From: BQJU01 sp965229635
GTDB taxonomy: Bacteria > Bacteroidota > Bacteroidia > Chitinophagales > Saprospiraceae
DNA: 64,000 bases
NCBI GenBank assembly: GCA_965229635.1
Contig: OZ245894.1
Location: forward strand, 5,642,001-5,706,000
Direction: 5' to 3'
Position 1 is the stretch's first letter. Every line of letters begins with the position of its first letter. A program made the position numbers and the translations under genes. The notes under the pieces were generated by a model, which saw only the letters and a list, made by a program, of their open reading frames with translations, did no database searches and had not been told where the DNA came from. Shown here one piece after another: positions 1-8,533 of the stretch.

Positions 1-11
1 TTCTGAAGGGC

Positions 12-31
12 AATAGCAAGAATTTGCTATT
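12..31. terminator. Weak hairpin at window start
   Basis: Arms AATAGCAA and TTGCTATT enclose a 4-base loop and are followed by a T-rich stretch. It may end a gene to the left of the window, but the stem is only 8 AT-rich pairs. Confidence 0.2.
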
Positions 32-189
32 CATTCTACTTTACGTTTGGCCCATGATTTATGTTGCGCTCAACCTAAAATTTTTTTTTAAGCATTCTAT
101 ACCTAAAATTGGTGAACTTTTGTGCTTCTTTTTCACAAAAGCTGTAACCTTTAGCAAGATCAGGCATCAATTAGAGAAACGGGCAAAAT

Positions 190-855
190 ATGGAGATATT
201 ACAAGAGAATACACTGCGGGATTCGGGCGATGAAGAAATTATCAGCCGCATTCTTGCGGGTGAAAAGGAACTGTATCAAATTTTGTTACGAAGGTACAAC
301 CAAACTTTGTTTCGGGCGATCCGCAGCTATGTCAAAAACCCATTGGAGGTAGAAGACCTGATGCAAAACACCTATTTGCAGGCTTTTGAAAAGCTATACC
401 AATACCGCGGAGAAGCAGCATTTCGTACCTGGCTGATCAGAATTGGCATTAATCAGGCGCTCATGTACCTGAGGCAACATAAAAGGCACCATCAGCTCTT
501 TACCCCGGCAGATGACGTTTTTTCTTATCAAATCCGTAATATCTCGGACCAGAATATGGCAAATCCCGAAAAGAAAATCATCCAGGAAGAGTATAAACAA
601 CTCTTTGAGACTGCAGTTGATCAGCTACCGGAGAAGTTTCGCGCCGTTTTTGTACTCAGAGAAATAGAGGGCATCTCCAATCAGGATGTGGCACAGTGCC
701 TCGGTTTATCCGAAAGCAATGTAAAAGTAAGGTTGCATCGTGCCAAGATTCATCTAAAAGAGATTTTATACAACCTTACTTTTACTAAAGATATCTTCGA
801 ATTTGGTAATGTACGTTGCGACCGGTTGGTCATGGCAGTCCTCAGTCTGATTTAA
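190..855 (+). CDS. ECF-type RNA polymerase sigma-70 factor
   Basis: An extracytoplasmic-function sigma factor of 221 residues, which directs RNA polymerase to a stress or envelope regulon. Region 2 lies at about residues 20-95 (VEDLMQNTYLQAFEKL, then FRTWLIRIGINQAL). Region 4, with a helix-turn-helix, is at about 140-190 (LPEKFRAVFVLREIEG, then LSESNVKVRLHRAK). The tail FGNVRCDRLV resembles the C-terminal extension common in Bacteroidota members of this family. The ATG at 190 is the first that gives a full region 2. No anti-sigma gene follows; the next gene points the other way. The regulon cannot be deduced from sequence. Confidence 0.9.
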   Translation: MEILQENTLRDSGDEEIISRILAGEKELYQILLRRYNQTLFRAIRSYVKNPLEVEDLMQNTYLQAFEKLYQYRGEAAFRTWLIRIGINQALMYLRQHKRHHQLFTPADDVFSYQIRNISDQNMANPEKKIIQEEYKQLFETAVDQLPEKFRAVFVLREIEGISNQDVAQCLGLSESNVKVRLHRAKIHLKEILYNLTFTKDIFEFGNVRCDRLVMAVLSLI

Positions 856-862
856 CAGATGC

Positions 863-2230
863 CTACTTCCAGGGAAGTGCATTTACCCGATTGCCCACCT
901 TTATCCCCAAACTCGTTCCCGCATCCGAGTCCATCCGGAAATGCACCCCCAATGGAATCCTGCTATAGGCGTTTTCCAGCGCCATTTCCCGGAAGCTTTG
1001 GAAGGTACGAGGCGCTCCTCTAAATTCGGTCCGTCCCTCATGACTCTTATCGGTAAAGGTATAGGGTTCCCCAAAAATATCGGTTAACACCTCCGCCGCA
1101 GCGGCAGCAAAGGTAGCATGGCCAGATGGATACGTTGGGAAATTTGGAGTATAAAACCCTCCCGATCCGTCGGGGCACATCACTGTATTCCAGGCCGTTG
1201 CGCCCATAATATTGTGAATATAATCAACGGGACGCAGGCAATTATGGATATACTTTTCCTTCCAGCACTTCACTCCGGCATCGCTCAGCGCAAGACCTAC
1301 TTTTGCATAAGTGTAGACCGCCTCCACCAGATTAAGCTGTTCCAATTCCACCAGTTGATTGGTAATGCTTATCCACCGTCCTGCAGGTGTAAAAGTAAGT
1401 ATCGGGCAGTCATCACTCCAAAACTCGGCAATCCAGTAGTCTTCTTCTTTTTGCCCCTGCTTAACCTCATTTACCAAAATCATGGTTTCATTGGCCTGTT
1501 GGTAGAGGACCGATTGGGGGCCCGTGGAATAGGGATAAGGACCAACTACATTGTCAGACTCGAGAGCAGCAAAAGTCCTGACCTTGCCCCAATGAGGAAG
1601 CAGTGCTTCTGCATAATCCGGATAGGTGGGTTGCCAAAACCCTTCACCGGTCGGCGGCAAATAGGCAGGATCGGTGTTGTTCAAATACCCCTCATGCCCC
1701 CACTGATCTTCTTTTGACCAATTGTAGATATCTTCTGCAATCTGTTGTCCAAAATCGTATGAACGTTGATAAATTTCCGCTGAAACACTGCTACGCAAAT
1801 CGATCTTAAAAGCATTTACCTGGCTTAGGATATCAAATTGTTGTTCAGCAGGTGCCGTAGGAAAATACAACTCAAAGGCTTTTTCGTAGGCCGCATGAAG
1901 TGCCGTGGGCCAGTGATACGCTTCCCCAAATCTTGGCTTTTCTAATTCGAGATCAGGAAAAACGCCTGAAAACGAACGATATTCATTGGTGCCATACACC
2001 ACAGCCTCATAGGCAATCAGCCCGACATGAGCAGTCGTTCGTGCCGAAACGGGCGGCTTATAGCCAGGTGTAAATCTTTCCACCTCAAGCAAAAGTTGAT
2101 TCCAGGTGAGCGGAATCTCGCTGGAAAAATGGTTTGCCGGTGTTGAATCCTCGTACAGCTTATCTTTCTGACAGGAGGAAAACACGATCATCAAGAGTAC
2201 TAAATAAAGTAGTTGTTTTGTCATATTCAA
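863..2230 (-). CDS. PAP2 / vanadium-dependent haloperoxidase-family lipoprotein
   Basis: A 455-residue protein with a lipoprotein signal peptide (lipobox around Cys20, FSSC), so probably membrane-anchored outside the cytoplasm. The C-terminal half carries the three signature pieces of the PAP2/vanadium-haloperoxidase fold: KYIHNCLRP, YPSGHATFA, and SRIPLGVHFRMDSDAG with its HxxxD. In this fold these bind phosphate or vanadate. Family members are vanadium-dependent haloperoxidases or acid phosphatases, and the sequence alone does not separate the two. It is convergent with the sigma-factor gene (7 bases between them) and divergent from aguA. Confidence 0.85.
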   Translation of the reverse strand: MNMTKQLLYLVLLMIVFSSCQKDKLYEDSTPANHFSSEIPLTWNQLLLEVERFTPGYKPPVSARTTAHVGLIAYEAVVYGTNEYRSFSGVFPDLELEKPRFGEAYHWPTALHAAYEKAFELYFPTAPAEQQFDILSQVNAFKIDLRSSVSAEIYQRSYDFGQQIAEDIYNWSKEDQWGHEGYLNNTDPAYLPPTGEGFWQPTYPDYAEALLPHWGKVRTFAALESDNVVGPYPYSTGPQSVLYQQANETMILVNEVKQGQKEEDYWIAEFWSDDCPILTFTPAGRWISITNQLVELEQLNLVEAVYTYAKVGLALSDAGVKCWKEKYIHNCLRPVDYIHNIMGATAWNTVMCPDGSGGFYTPNFPTYPSGHATFAAAAAEVLTDIFGEPYTFTDKSHEGRTEFRGAPRTFQSFREMALENAYSRIPLGVHFRMDSDAGTSLGIKVGNRVNALPWK

Positions 2231-2390
2231 AAATTCTGGTTACATAGTTCATGGTTTTAATCATCCTCAGACCATTGGATGCCAATAGTTCTGTTTGGTT
2301 ACAAGACATGGCTTTTTTTTATCTTCGGTTGTCAGAGCGATTCGTTTTCCCACGAAAAATGCGCATCTTTAAGCCCTATAAATTATATGC

Positions 2391-3416
2391 ATGTCAATCC
2401 GATTACCCGCAGAATGGGAACCACAAAGTGCCGTACAATTCACCTTCCCGCACGAAGATTCCGACTGGAAAGATTACCTACCGGAAGTCATTCCCTGTTT
2501 TGTGGAATGCATCATGGCAGTAGCCCGGTTTCAAAAGGTACTGGTGGTTTGTCGGACCGTTGAGGAAGTTCGGTCCCATTTGCAACATATTCCCAAGGAT
2601 CGGCTCATCCTGGTGGAGGCCCCTTCTAATGACACCTGGGCACGCGACCACGGAGGCATCACCATTTTTGATGATGGGAAGCCCGTTTTGCTGGATTTTA
2701 TTTTCAACGGCTGGGGCCTGAAATTTGCGGCGGATCGGGATAACCTGATCACTGGAAATTTATTCCAACAAGGCATTTTTAAAGTCAACAAACTGCAACA
2801 TGGCGGCATGGTACTCGAAGGTGGCGGCATCGAGAGCGACGGTGAAGACACGCTGTTGACCACGGCCTCCTGTATGCTATCGCCCAATCGCAATCCGCAT
2901 TGGGATAAGTCGGAAATTGAAGAACGCCTCAAGGTGCTCTTTGGGCTGGATCGGGTGCTTTGGCTGCACCACGGCTACCTGGCCGGTGATGACACCGATG
3001 CCCACATCGATACCCTGGCCCGCTTTTGTGATCCGGAAACCATTGCCTACGTGCAATGCACCGATGAAACCGATGAGCATTTTTCGGCTTTACGCCAAAT
3101 GGAGGCCGAGTTGCAGACATTTCGCACCAGCGATGGGAAACCATATCGATTGGTACCATTGCCAATGGCCAGCGCCTGTTATGATGAAGAAGGCCATCGT
3201 TTGCCAGCTACCTATGCCAACTTCCTGATTATCAATGGCGCCGTACTTCTGCCCATTTATGAGGTACCCGAAGATGATTTGGCTATCGCCCAATTAAAAA
3301 CTTGTTTCCCAATGCATGAGATCGTACCAATCAACTGCCGGCCGTTGATTGAGCAGCATGGTTCCTTGCATTGTATCAGTATGCAGTACCCGGAAGGCGT
3401 GGTAATTAAACCCTAA
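2391..3416 (+). CDS. aguA: Agmatine deiminase
   Basis: Hydrolyses agmatine to N-carbamoylputrescine and ammonia in the arginine-decarboxylase route to putrescine. It has 341 residues, normal for the family. Visible guanidino-group-modifying motifs are the substrate-binding DTWARDHGG near residue 82, the DTDAHIDTLARF block near 200, and the nucleophilic Cys in EQHGSLHC near residue 329. The ATG at 2391 gives the usual N-terminus (RLPAEWEPQSA). The enzyme for the next step, aguB, lies 2.2 kb downstream on the same strand rather than adjacent. That suggests an interrupted pair. Confidence 0.93.
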   Translation: MSIRLPAEWEPQSAVQFTFPHEDSDWKDYLPEVIPCFVECIMAVARFQKVLVVCRTVEEVRSHLQHIPKDRLILVEAPSNDTWARDHGGITIFDDGKPVLLDFIFNGWGLKFAADRDNLITGNLFQQGIFKVNKLQHGGMVLEGGGIESDGEDTLLTTASCMLSPNRNPHWDKSEIEERLKVLFGLDRVLWLHHGYLAGDDTDAHIDTLARFCDPETIAYVQCTDETDEHFSALRQMEAELQTFRTSDGKPYRLVPLPMASACYDEEGHRLPATYANFLIINGAVLLPIYEVPEDDLAIAQLKTCFPMHEIVPINCRPLIEQHGSLHCISMQYPEGVVIKP

Positions 3417-3425
3417 AATAGATAT

Positions 3426-3820
3426 ATGATGAAGTTTATCAACAGAAATATCCACTGGATTCTATTGCTACTATTAATCCTGTTTGTCGCCTCCTCGCTG
3501 ATCAGACCGTTTTACATCAGTACGAGCTCCTGGGATTTAAACCAGACCTCCGGTTGGGGATGGGATGTTTCCGCATTAACTTGGTGGGTAGTGTTCAATC
3601 CGATTCCGCTCATTGTGATCATGAGTCTCGGCTATTGGCTGCTTAAGATTTTCAAAAGCTCCCGTTGCCCATCATTAGTACGCTGAACCTTCTGTTTTTG
3701 GTGGTCGGGCTCTATTTTTATGTGTATTCTATATTGTTCCTATTGGCCTTTAACTGGTTTGTAATCAACATGATTTACACGGCAGTGGTAAAAAGAGATA
3801 TTTCCACTACTCCTCATTGA
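3426..3820 (+). pseudogene. Small multi-pass membrane protein, single-base frameshift
   Basis: The open frame from ATG 3426 ends at 3686 after 86 residues with a non-hydrophobic tail (SSRCPSLVR). The frame that continues to a stop at 3818-3820 encodes further membrane-like sequence (ISTLNLLFLVVGLYFYVYS, then LLAFNWFVINMIYTAVV). Adding one A to the AAAA run at 3654-3657 joins the halves into a 131-residue, roughly four-helix protein. The start is 9 bases after aguA. The family is not recognised. It may be a true loss of function or a homopolymer sequencing error. No standard slippery heptamer is in the right frame, so programmed frameshifting is unlikely. Confidence 0.6.
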
Positions 3821-3936
3821 GGCAAATTATTAATCTATACGGTAAAACAGACCTCGGGTCAATTAGCCAACCTCCAATGTGTCATTGGATGAAATGGAAA
3901 GAATGGATCAATCGTGGTGTATTTGAAAAGTACTAA
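3754..3936 (+). pseudogene. Possible coding remnant (C-terminal fragment)
   Basis: A frame open from 3754 to a TAA at 3934-3936 reads, toward its end, as plausible protein (LYGKTDLGSISQ followed by KWKEWINRGVFEKY). It has no start codon and overlaps the frameshifted membrane gene, so if real it is only a fragment. The composition is protein-like, but chance cannot be excluded. Confidence 0.2.
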
Positions 3937-4374
3937 CCCACCAATTCTTTCTCGCACAAATAAACGGAGAGAAATCGCCTGTTCGGCGATTCTTGTTGGA
4001 ACCACATGAGACACAGAAGGTCACAGAAGTTTGCTTAGAAAAAATCCATCCGGATTTTTCTCTAATCATCCCAAAATGATGTGAATCTTGCTAGCCCGCA
4101 GTTCATTCAATTCTTCCCGATTATATGAGAAACTCATGTTGACAATAAATCCAAAGATATGATGTTAAAATACCAGAAACAAATAACCATTACAGCTCCT
4201 TCCATATCAAAGCCTTCTATTTGTATCCCCCCTTTTCCTTTTTTAGATCTAATAAGACCCGGGCTGGCAACTGATAAGACTTCCCACTGTAAGGATCAAA
4301 TACTGGGATAGGTCTTAAAATTTCAAATTCTCCTTGGTGGTTCTTCTAGAGCCGAAAGAACACCGAATTGAAAT
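3821..4374. other. Gene-poor interval with hairpins and fragments
   Basis: No intact gene is seen. The interval holds a hairpin at 3973-3991 (AATCGCC/GGCGATT), a second AT-rich hairpin near 4039-4058, and a stretch at 3994-4030 (GGAACC, then ACACAGAAGGTCACAGAAG) of a type common in dispersed repeats. It also contains two possible gene fragments, one on each strand. The composition is AT-rich relative to aguA and aguB. Confidence 0.5.
4217..4345 (-). pseudogene. Possible coding remnant on the minus strand
   Basis: The minus-strand frame between stops at 4346-4348 and 4217-4219 reads as convincing protein: EFEILRPIPVFDPYSG, then SYQLPARVLLDLKKEKGG. No start codon is present, and it lies just downstream of the orphan gene ending at 4375. 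I interpret it as the tail of a broken gene. The family is not recognised. Confidence 0.35.
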
Positions 4375-5172
4375 CTATTTTTTCCTAAAAACTCTGACTT
4401 TAAAATCTTTGAAATAGTTCCACCTATCTGATAGAGTGCCTTCTATTCCATAAGCATGCACGGAAAAGTCTTCATAAAAAGAGTGATCACACAAAAATCT
4501 AAATTCATACTTTGGCAGTAAATCATCTCCCAAATACTCAGCTGAGCTAAATGCTAAGTCCACATTGATTGATGATCCAAGTTTTCTTCTAGTCTGATAT
4601 AATAACTCTTTTAGTCCCACCCTACTAGAGTCTACAATTGATAGATAAGACCATCCTTCAAATTTTAACCAACTAGGAGCAAAAGCTTCTTTCAGCACAA
4701 TTGTTGTATCAGTAGTAATATTTTTCTCATAATAAGAACGGGCCTCCTCAAGGGTAGAAAAAGAAATAATACTTTGATCTAATGCTTCACCTAAAGCGAC
4801 AATTTGGTCAAGATTTTCACTAGAAAGACGGTATTTCTTTTTCCCAAAACTAATTTGGTCACAGCTTAAAATTATACGCCATATGGCAACAATGGAATCT
4901 TGTTGTGTTAAATATAATGAATGCGTTGACCCACATTTAAATGGCTCATAAGAAGGTTCTAATACTAATTCTTGTTGCAAACGTTTTATACTGTTATTAT
5001 TTAAGGACACTCCAGTAAATGTTGAACGTTCAGAGGTTGGGAGGAGGTACAGTTTATAGTCAACATTTTTTAAGTCTAGTTCTTGCAGAGGATTTGTCTG
5101 GCAAAAAACCAAACTACCAACCATATTTAAGATTATCAGGGACAAACTTCTATAAAGCCTTATTGAAATCAT
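4375..5172 (-). CDS. Hypothetical secreted protein, AT-rich orphan
   Basis: A 265-residue protein of unrecognised family. I prefer the ATG at 5172 over the longer frame from 5289: it begins directly with a signal peptide (ISIRLYRSLSLIILNMVGS, then LVFCQ), and the longer start would overlap the 56-codon gene upstream. The body is mixed alpha/beta with no catalytic motif I can name. A sampled 60-base stretch (4381-4440) is 33% G+C, against 57% in a sample of neighbouring aguB (5881-5940). It may be acquired DNA inserted between aguA and aguB. It probably forms a transcription unit with the small membrane gene 38 bases upstream. Confidence 0.65.
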   Translation of the reverse strand: MISIRLYRSLSLIILNMVGSLVFCQTNPLQELDLKNVDYKLYLLPTSERSTFTGVSLNNNSIKRLQQELVLEPSYEPFKCGSTHSLYLTQQDSIVAIWRIILSCDQISFGKKKYRLSSENLDQIVALGEALDQSIISFSTLEEARSYYEKNITTDTTIVLKEAFAPSWLKFEGWSYLSIVDSSRVGLKELLYQTRRKLGSSINVDLAFSSAEYLGDDLLPKYEFRFLCDHSFYEDFSVHAYGIEGTLSDRWNYFKDFKVRVFRKK

Positions 5173-5210
5173 ATATTTTTTTTTAAAAAGCCCTGTAACT
5201 AGGCGAATCA

Positions 5211-5381
5211 TTAAAGGTCTAGCATCAAAATCAATCCCAACAAAAATAATATTATTGCTCCGAACAAGTTTCTCTGTAGTGCATACCACTTATAAACAGT
5301 TTTGTCACTTTGCTTAGTAAGCACATAATAAAACCAGACCAGGCTCAGAAGAATCAATAAAAGGCCGTAATAAAAATTCAT
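5211..5381 (-). CDS. Small two-helix membrane protein (56 aa)
   Basis: A short open frame starting at ATG 5381 (minus strand) and stopping at 5211-5213. Two hydrophobic segments (about residues 5-21 and 38-55) flank a charged middle (TKQSDKTVYKWYALQRN). That is a plausible two-pass inner-membrane protein with an aromatic first helix. It lies directly upstream of the orphan secreted protein in the same orientation. No family is recognised; the support is the hydropathy pattern and the tidy fit into the gap. Confidence 0.5.
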   Translation of the reverse strand: MNFYYGLLLILLSLVWFYYVLTKQSDKTVYKWYALQRNLFGAIILFLLGLILMLDL

Positions 5382-5662
5382 CTATTGTTCTTTTTCTTGG
5401 ACACGATTTTTTGTTGCATCTTCCATTACTCCCCCTGCAGTTGCTTTAATAGTGGTCTTTTAGGACAAATTCATGACATGGGCCCAAAGTAAGATTTTGA
5501 GACTTCATACTGAAAAAGAAACCCTTCCATTCAATTAAAGGTTGACATTCTCTGTCAACCCAACTTCCCCCCAACCCCCCAAAATATATCCACCAATTAA
5601 CCGTTATCTTGACGATGCCGGAGAGAATGCTTTCCTTTGCAGGCATTACAAGCAAACAACCT

Positions 5663-6547
5663 ATGTCTACTTTAAAAATCGGAATTGTACAACAATCCAA
5701 CTCGGAATCCAGAGACGAAAACGTCGCCAAAAGCCTGGCGGGCATCAAGGCCTGTGTAGAGCAGGGTGCGGAATTGGTGATCCTGCAGGAATTGCACACC
5801 GGCATCTACTTTTGTCAGGTGGAGGATGTGGACAAATTTGACATGGCGGAGCCCATTCCCGGGCCTTCTACCGAGGTTTTTGGCAAGGCGGCTAAGGAGC
5901 ATAATATCGTGCTGGTGACGTCCCTGTTTGAACGGCGTGCGCCCGGTATTTACCACAATACGGCCGTAGTGATGGAACGCGATGGCAGCATTGCCGGACA
6001 GTTTCGCAAGATGCACATTCCGGATGATCCGGCTTATTACGAGAAGTTCTATTTCACGCCGGGTGATAATGAGTTTCGGCCCATTCAGACCTCGGTAGGT
6101 AAACTCGGCGTCCTGGTTTGTTGGGACCAATGGTACCCGGAAGCCGCAAGACTAATGGCCATGGCCGGAGCGGAAATGTTGATCTACCCCACCGCTATTG
6201 GCTGGGAGTCAACGGATACCCAGGAGGAGCAATCCCGACAGTTTGGTGCCTGGCAAAGCATCCAGCGTGGACATGCGGTGGCCAATGGATTGCCGCTGAT
6301 TGCTGTGAATCGCACCGGCTACGAGCGCGACTGGTCGGATGTCACCGGCGGTATTCAGTTCTGGGGGCAGAGTTTTGTGGCCGGTCCACAGGGTGAAATC
6401 ATCTATCAGGCGCCGGTAGATCAGGAGGTGAATCATGTCATCGAGATCGATAAAAAACGTACTGAAGATGTACGCCGCATCTGGCCATTTTTCCGCGATC
6501 GGCGCATTGATGCCTACTCAGGACTGTTAAAACGCTACCTGGATTGA
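5663..6547 (+). CDS. aguB: N-carbamoylputrescine amidase (nitrilase superfamily)
   Basis: Hydrolyses N-carbamoylputrescine to putrescine, CO2 and ammonia, completing the agmatine route begun by aguA. It has 294 residues from ATG 5663, chosen because MSTLKIGIVQQS is the family's usual N-terminus; an upstream in-frame ATG at 5609 adds a non-homologous leader. The Glu-Lys-Cys triad of the carbon-nitrogen hydrolases is visible in LQELHTG (about residue 41), FRKMHIPDD (about 115) and VCWDQWYPEAAR (about 152). The stop codon abuts a repeat with inverted ends. Confidence 0.92.
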   Translation: MSTLKIGIVQQSNSESRDENVAKSLAGIKACVEQGAELVILQELHTGIYFCQVEDVDKFDMAEPIPGPSTEVFGKAAKEHNIVLVTSLFERRAPGIYHNTAVVMERDGSIAGQFRKMHIPDDPAYYEKFYFTPGDNEFRPIQTSVGKLGVLVCWDQWYPEAARLMAMAGAEMLIYPTAIGWESTDTQEEQSRQFGAWQSIQRGHAVANGLPLIAVNRTGYERDWSDVTGGIQFWGQSFVAGPQGEIIYQAPVDQEVNHVIEIDKKRTEDVRRIWPFFRDRRIDAYSGLLKRYLD

Positions 6548-6709
6548 GAGTATCTTTAAACTTCATCCTTCGGGCTTAAAATATCCCTTTCTGCTTAACT
6601 CTTTGTTAAATTATCGGCCCAGACCTTCCAGGTATGAACCTCAAATTTGCCTCGATTAAAGCAGAAATGGATTATTTTCATTACCAAAAACGAAATTTAA
6701 AGATACTCT
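6547..6709. repeat. MITE-like element with 14-bp terminal inverted repeats
   Basis: AGAGTATCTTTAAA at 6547-6560 is the exact reverse complement of 6696-6709. The 163-bp segment between the ends has no open frame. Its left ~43 bases (including CTTCGGGCTTAAAATA) recur in reverse orientation at 20134-20179. The last base of the aguB stop codon is the first base of the left arm. No target-site duplication is obvious. Confidence 0.5.
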
Positions 6710-6766
6710 TAGGTAATATTTAGGTATAAATGCGCGGTAAAGTGTCCAAGTTTCTGTTCCGTGCAT

Positions 6767-6774
6767 TATATTTG
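6767..6774 (+). promoter_or_regulatory. Candidate -7 box (TATATTTG)
   Basis: Matches the Bacteroidota housekeeping -7 consensus TAnnTTTG and lies 36 bases before the ATG of the desaturase-like gene. No clear TTG -33 element is found at normal spacing. Confidence 0.35.
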
Positions 6775-6810
6775 CGATAACGCACTTGTAACTATCTTAC
6801 ACTTTTTCCA

Positions 6811-7743
6811 ATGGATAAACCAAAAATTACGCTGGAGCAGATCATGAATATGGAACTGCCTCCTGTTATTCTCTACGCAGTACCAGTGATGCTAAGTCTG
6901 GTAGCGCTTGAATGGATCATTCGGGTGCGTAAATTACACAAAGAATACGACGGAAAAGATGCTTTCGCAGCGGCGTTGGTAGGTGTTGGCAACCTGCTTT
7001 CCAGTGCTGCCGTTAAGTTTCTTTTGTTTGGCATCATCTTGTTTTTCTACAATCTGGTGCCCTGGTCGATTCCGCCTACCTGGTGGTCATACATTCTTTG
7101 CTTTGTTGCGGTAGATTTCTGTCGCTACTGGTCGCACCGCATTTCGCACGAGCAGCGATTCTGGTGGGCTTCACACGTGACACACCACTCTTCCGAACAA
7201 TACAATTTCTCGGTGTCGTTCCGCCTGTCGTGGGTGCAGCACATCAAGATTATATTTTTCATTCCGGTGGCTTTGATGGGTTTTCACCCATTGGTTTTCT
7301 TTATTATCAACCAGATTGCGGTGCTCTACCAGTTCTGGATTCATACCGAGTTGATTGACAAGATGCCCAGACCAATCGAATACATCTTCGTCACGCCATC
7401 GCATCATAGAGTGCATCATGCCACCAATGGCAAATACCTGGATAAAAACTACGGCTCTTCCCTCATTATTTGGGATCGCATGTTTGGCTCCTTCCAGCCG
7501 GAAGAAGAAACGCCTAACTACGGTATTCTCAAGCCGGTCAATTCCTATAATCCGGTCTACCTGGTCTTCCATGAGTGGATCGATATCTTTAAGGATATGA
7601 AGCAGTACCGCTCTCCCAAAGCCTGGTGGCGAATCCTGTTTGGCAGTCCGAATATGACGCTGGATAAGGATGCCAACTACGGTTTGGTGAAACAACCGGT
7701 TGAAGTCCCCGCACAGAAGGAATTGCAAGACGAAATAGCTTAA
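6811..7743 (+). CDS. Sterol desaturase / fatty-acid hydroxylase superfamily protein
   Basis: A 310-residue integral membrane di-iron enzyme candidate. It has four to six hydrophobic segments and the three histidine clusters of this superfamily: HRISH (about residue 110), THHSSEQ (about 124) and HRVHH (about 199). These would ligate two irons for O2-dependent hydroxylation or desaturation of a lipid. The substrate cannot be read from sequence; Bacteroidota homologues act on varied lipids. It appears monocistronic, with a candidate -7 box upstream and a long gene-free region downstream. Confidence 0.88.
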   Translation: MDKPKITLEQIMNMELPPVILYAVPVMLSLVALEWIIRVRKLHKEYDGKDAFAAALVGVGNLLSSAAVKFLLFGIILFFYNLVPWSIPPTWWSYILCFVAVDFCRYWSHRISHEQRFWWASHVTHHSSEQYNFSVSFRLSWVQHIKIIFFIPVALMGFHPLVFFIINQIAVLYQFWIHTELIDKMPRPIEYIFVTPSHHRVHHATNGKYLDKNYGSSLIIWDRMFGSFQPEEETPNYGILKPVNSYNPVYLVFHEWIDIFKDMKQYRSPKAWWRILFGSPNMTLDKDANYGLVKQPVEVPAQKELQDEIA

Positions 7744-7827
7744 TAAGAATTGAGGAGAGGGTGCAGTTCCGCGATTGGTCTTTTTATAAAGGGATAAGCC
7801 AGATGTGTTGAAACACTATGCACAACA

Positions 7828-8040
7828 TGCCTCCGGCGGTATCTTTTCCTTGATGAAAAGATAGAAAAATCAAGGCTGTAAATTGTTCTTCACGCTGCGC
7901 TGCCACTTAAAATCCTAAAGGGTAAAAACTCGCCTTATCGTGCCCAGTGTTACTCTTGATAGCAGAAACAATTAATCATTTTAAACCACTTAAATTAGGA
8001 TTTTGGCTCAAGCAGTTTACCCTTCTTAACGGATTTTAAA
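7828..8040 (-). repeat. Dispersed structured repeat, long copy 1
   Basis: Read on the minus strand, this 213-base segment aligns by eye along its length with 28389-28603. Shared blocks include AAGGGTAAACTG, GGCGAGTTTTTACC, TACAGCCTTG and CCGCCGGAGGCA. At 7840-7863 it forms a perfect 9-bp hairpin (TATCTTTTC/GAAAAGATA) where the other copies form hairpins with different arm sequences. Confidence 0.7.
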
Positions 8041-8313
8041 TGGCGACTCCACTAAACAATTTAATGCCGGAGCAAACCGCTTGATGTAACGATAACGGTT
8101 GGTTCTATTGATGACCATTTCTCGGCATTAGAGCATTTCCGTTAAGAAAATCTTCACAGCGGTCGGCTAAAGGAGCTTTGCACTGCGAACCATTGAGTGA
8201 AAAAGGCTACTTTATACCTTCCTAAAACCAAACTAAATTGCCACTGCCAAGTACCACCCGTGAGCAGCTTGGGAAGTGAGCGTGCGGGGAGGGAAGATTT
8301 TTAGGAAAGGCTC

Positions 8314-8369
8314 TACAGCCTTGGGTTTTTATCGGTTTTGGGCCAAGCCAAAAGCGACCGCCGGAGGCA
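8314..8369 (+). repeat. Dispersed structured repeat, short copy
   Basis: 56 bases matching 28548-28603 with 6 mismatches by eye. Five of them fall in the arms of the internal hairpin (here CGGTTTTGG/CCAAAAGCG, one mismatch) and one lies just outside. It runs from TACAGCCTTGGG to CCGCCGGAGGCA. Confidence 0.75.
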
Positions 8370-8533
8370 TTTTACCAGCCTGAAAAACAAAAATTAAGAG
8401 CGGCAATGCAGCGTATTTACAGCCACCATTTTTGACAACAGATTATAGCAGTATTCTTACTGAGACAGGACGCAACTGCGCCCCCCAGCCTTCTTCCATT
8501 AATACATTTCCTCCAACCCTTCCAATAAGGAGA

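Larger units (their letters stand above)
7744..8533. other. Gene-free, repeat-rich interval
   Basis: About 790 bases without a credible gene on either strand. It contains one long minus-oriented copy (7828-8040) and one short plus-oriented copy (8314-8369) of the dispersed element also found at 28389-28603. Between them is structured sequence: CCTTCCTAAAA near 8217 can pair with TTTTTAGGAAAGG near 8299. Confidence 0.6.

Noticed and set aside
24..233. 69-codon frame before the sigma factor
   Set aside because: It starts at TTG, overlaps the sigma-factor start and has a low-complexity hydrophobic and basic composition. More likely the non-coding leader.
3426..3820. Programmed -1 frameshifting in the small membrane gene
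   Set aside because: No X XXY YYZ heptamer in the correct frame and no downstream pseudoknot evident. A lost base in AAAA is simpler.
5379..5460. Short minus-strand peptide ending EDATKNRVQEKEQ upstream of the 56-codon gene
   Set aside because: Only 14 codons from an ATG and a stop shortly upstream. Too short to support, though it could be another fragment of the island.
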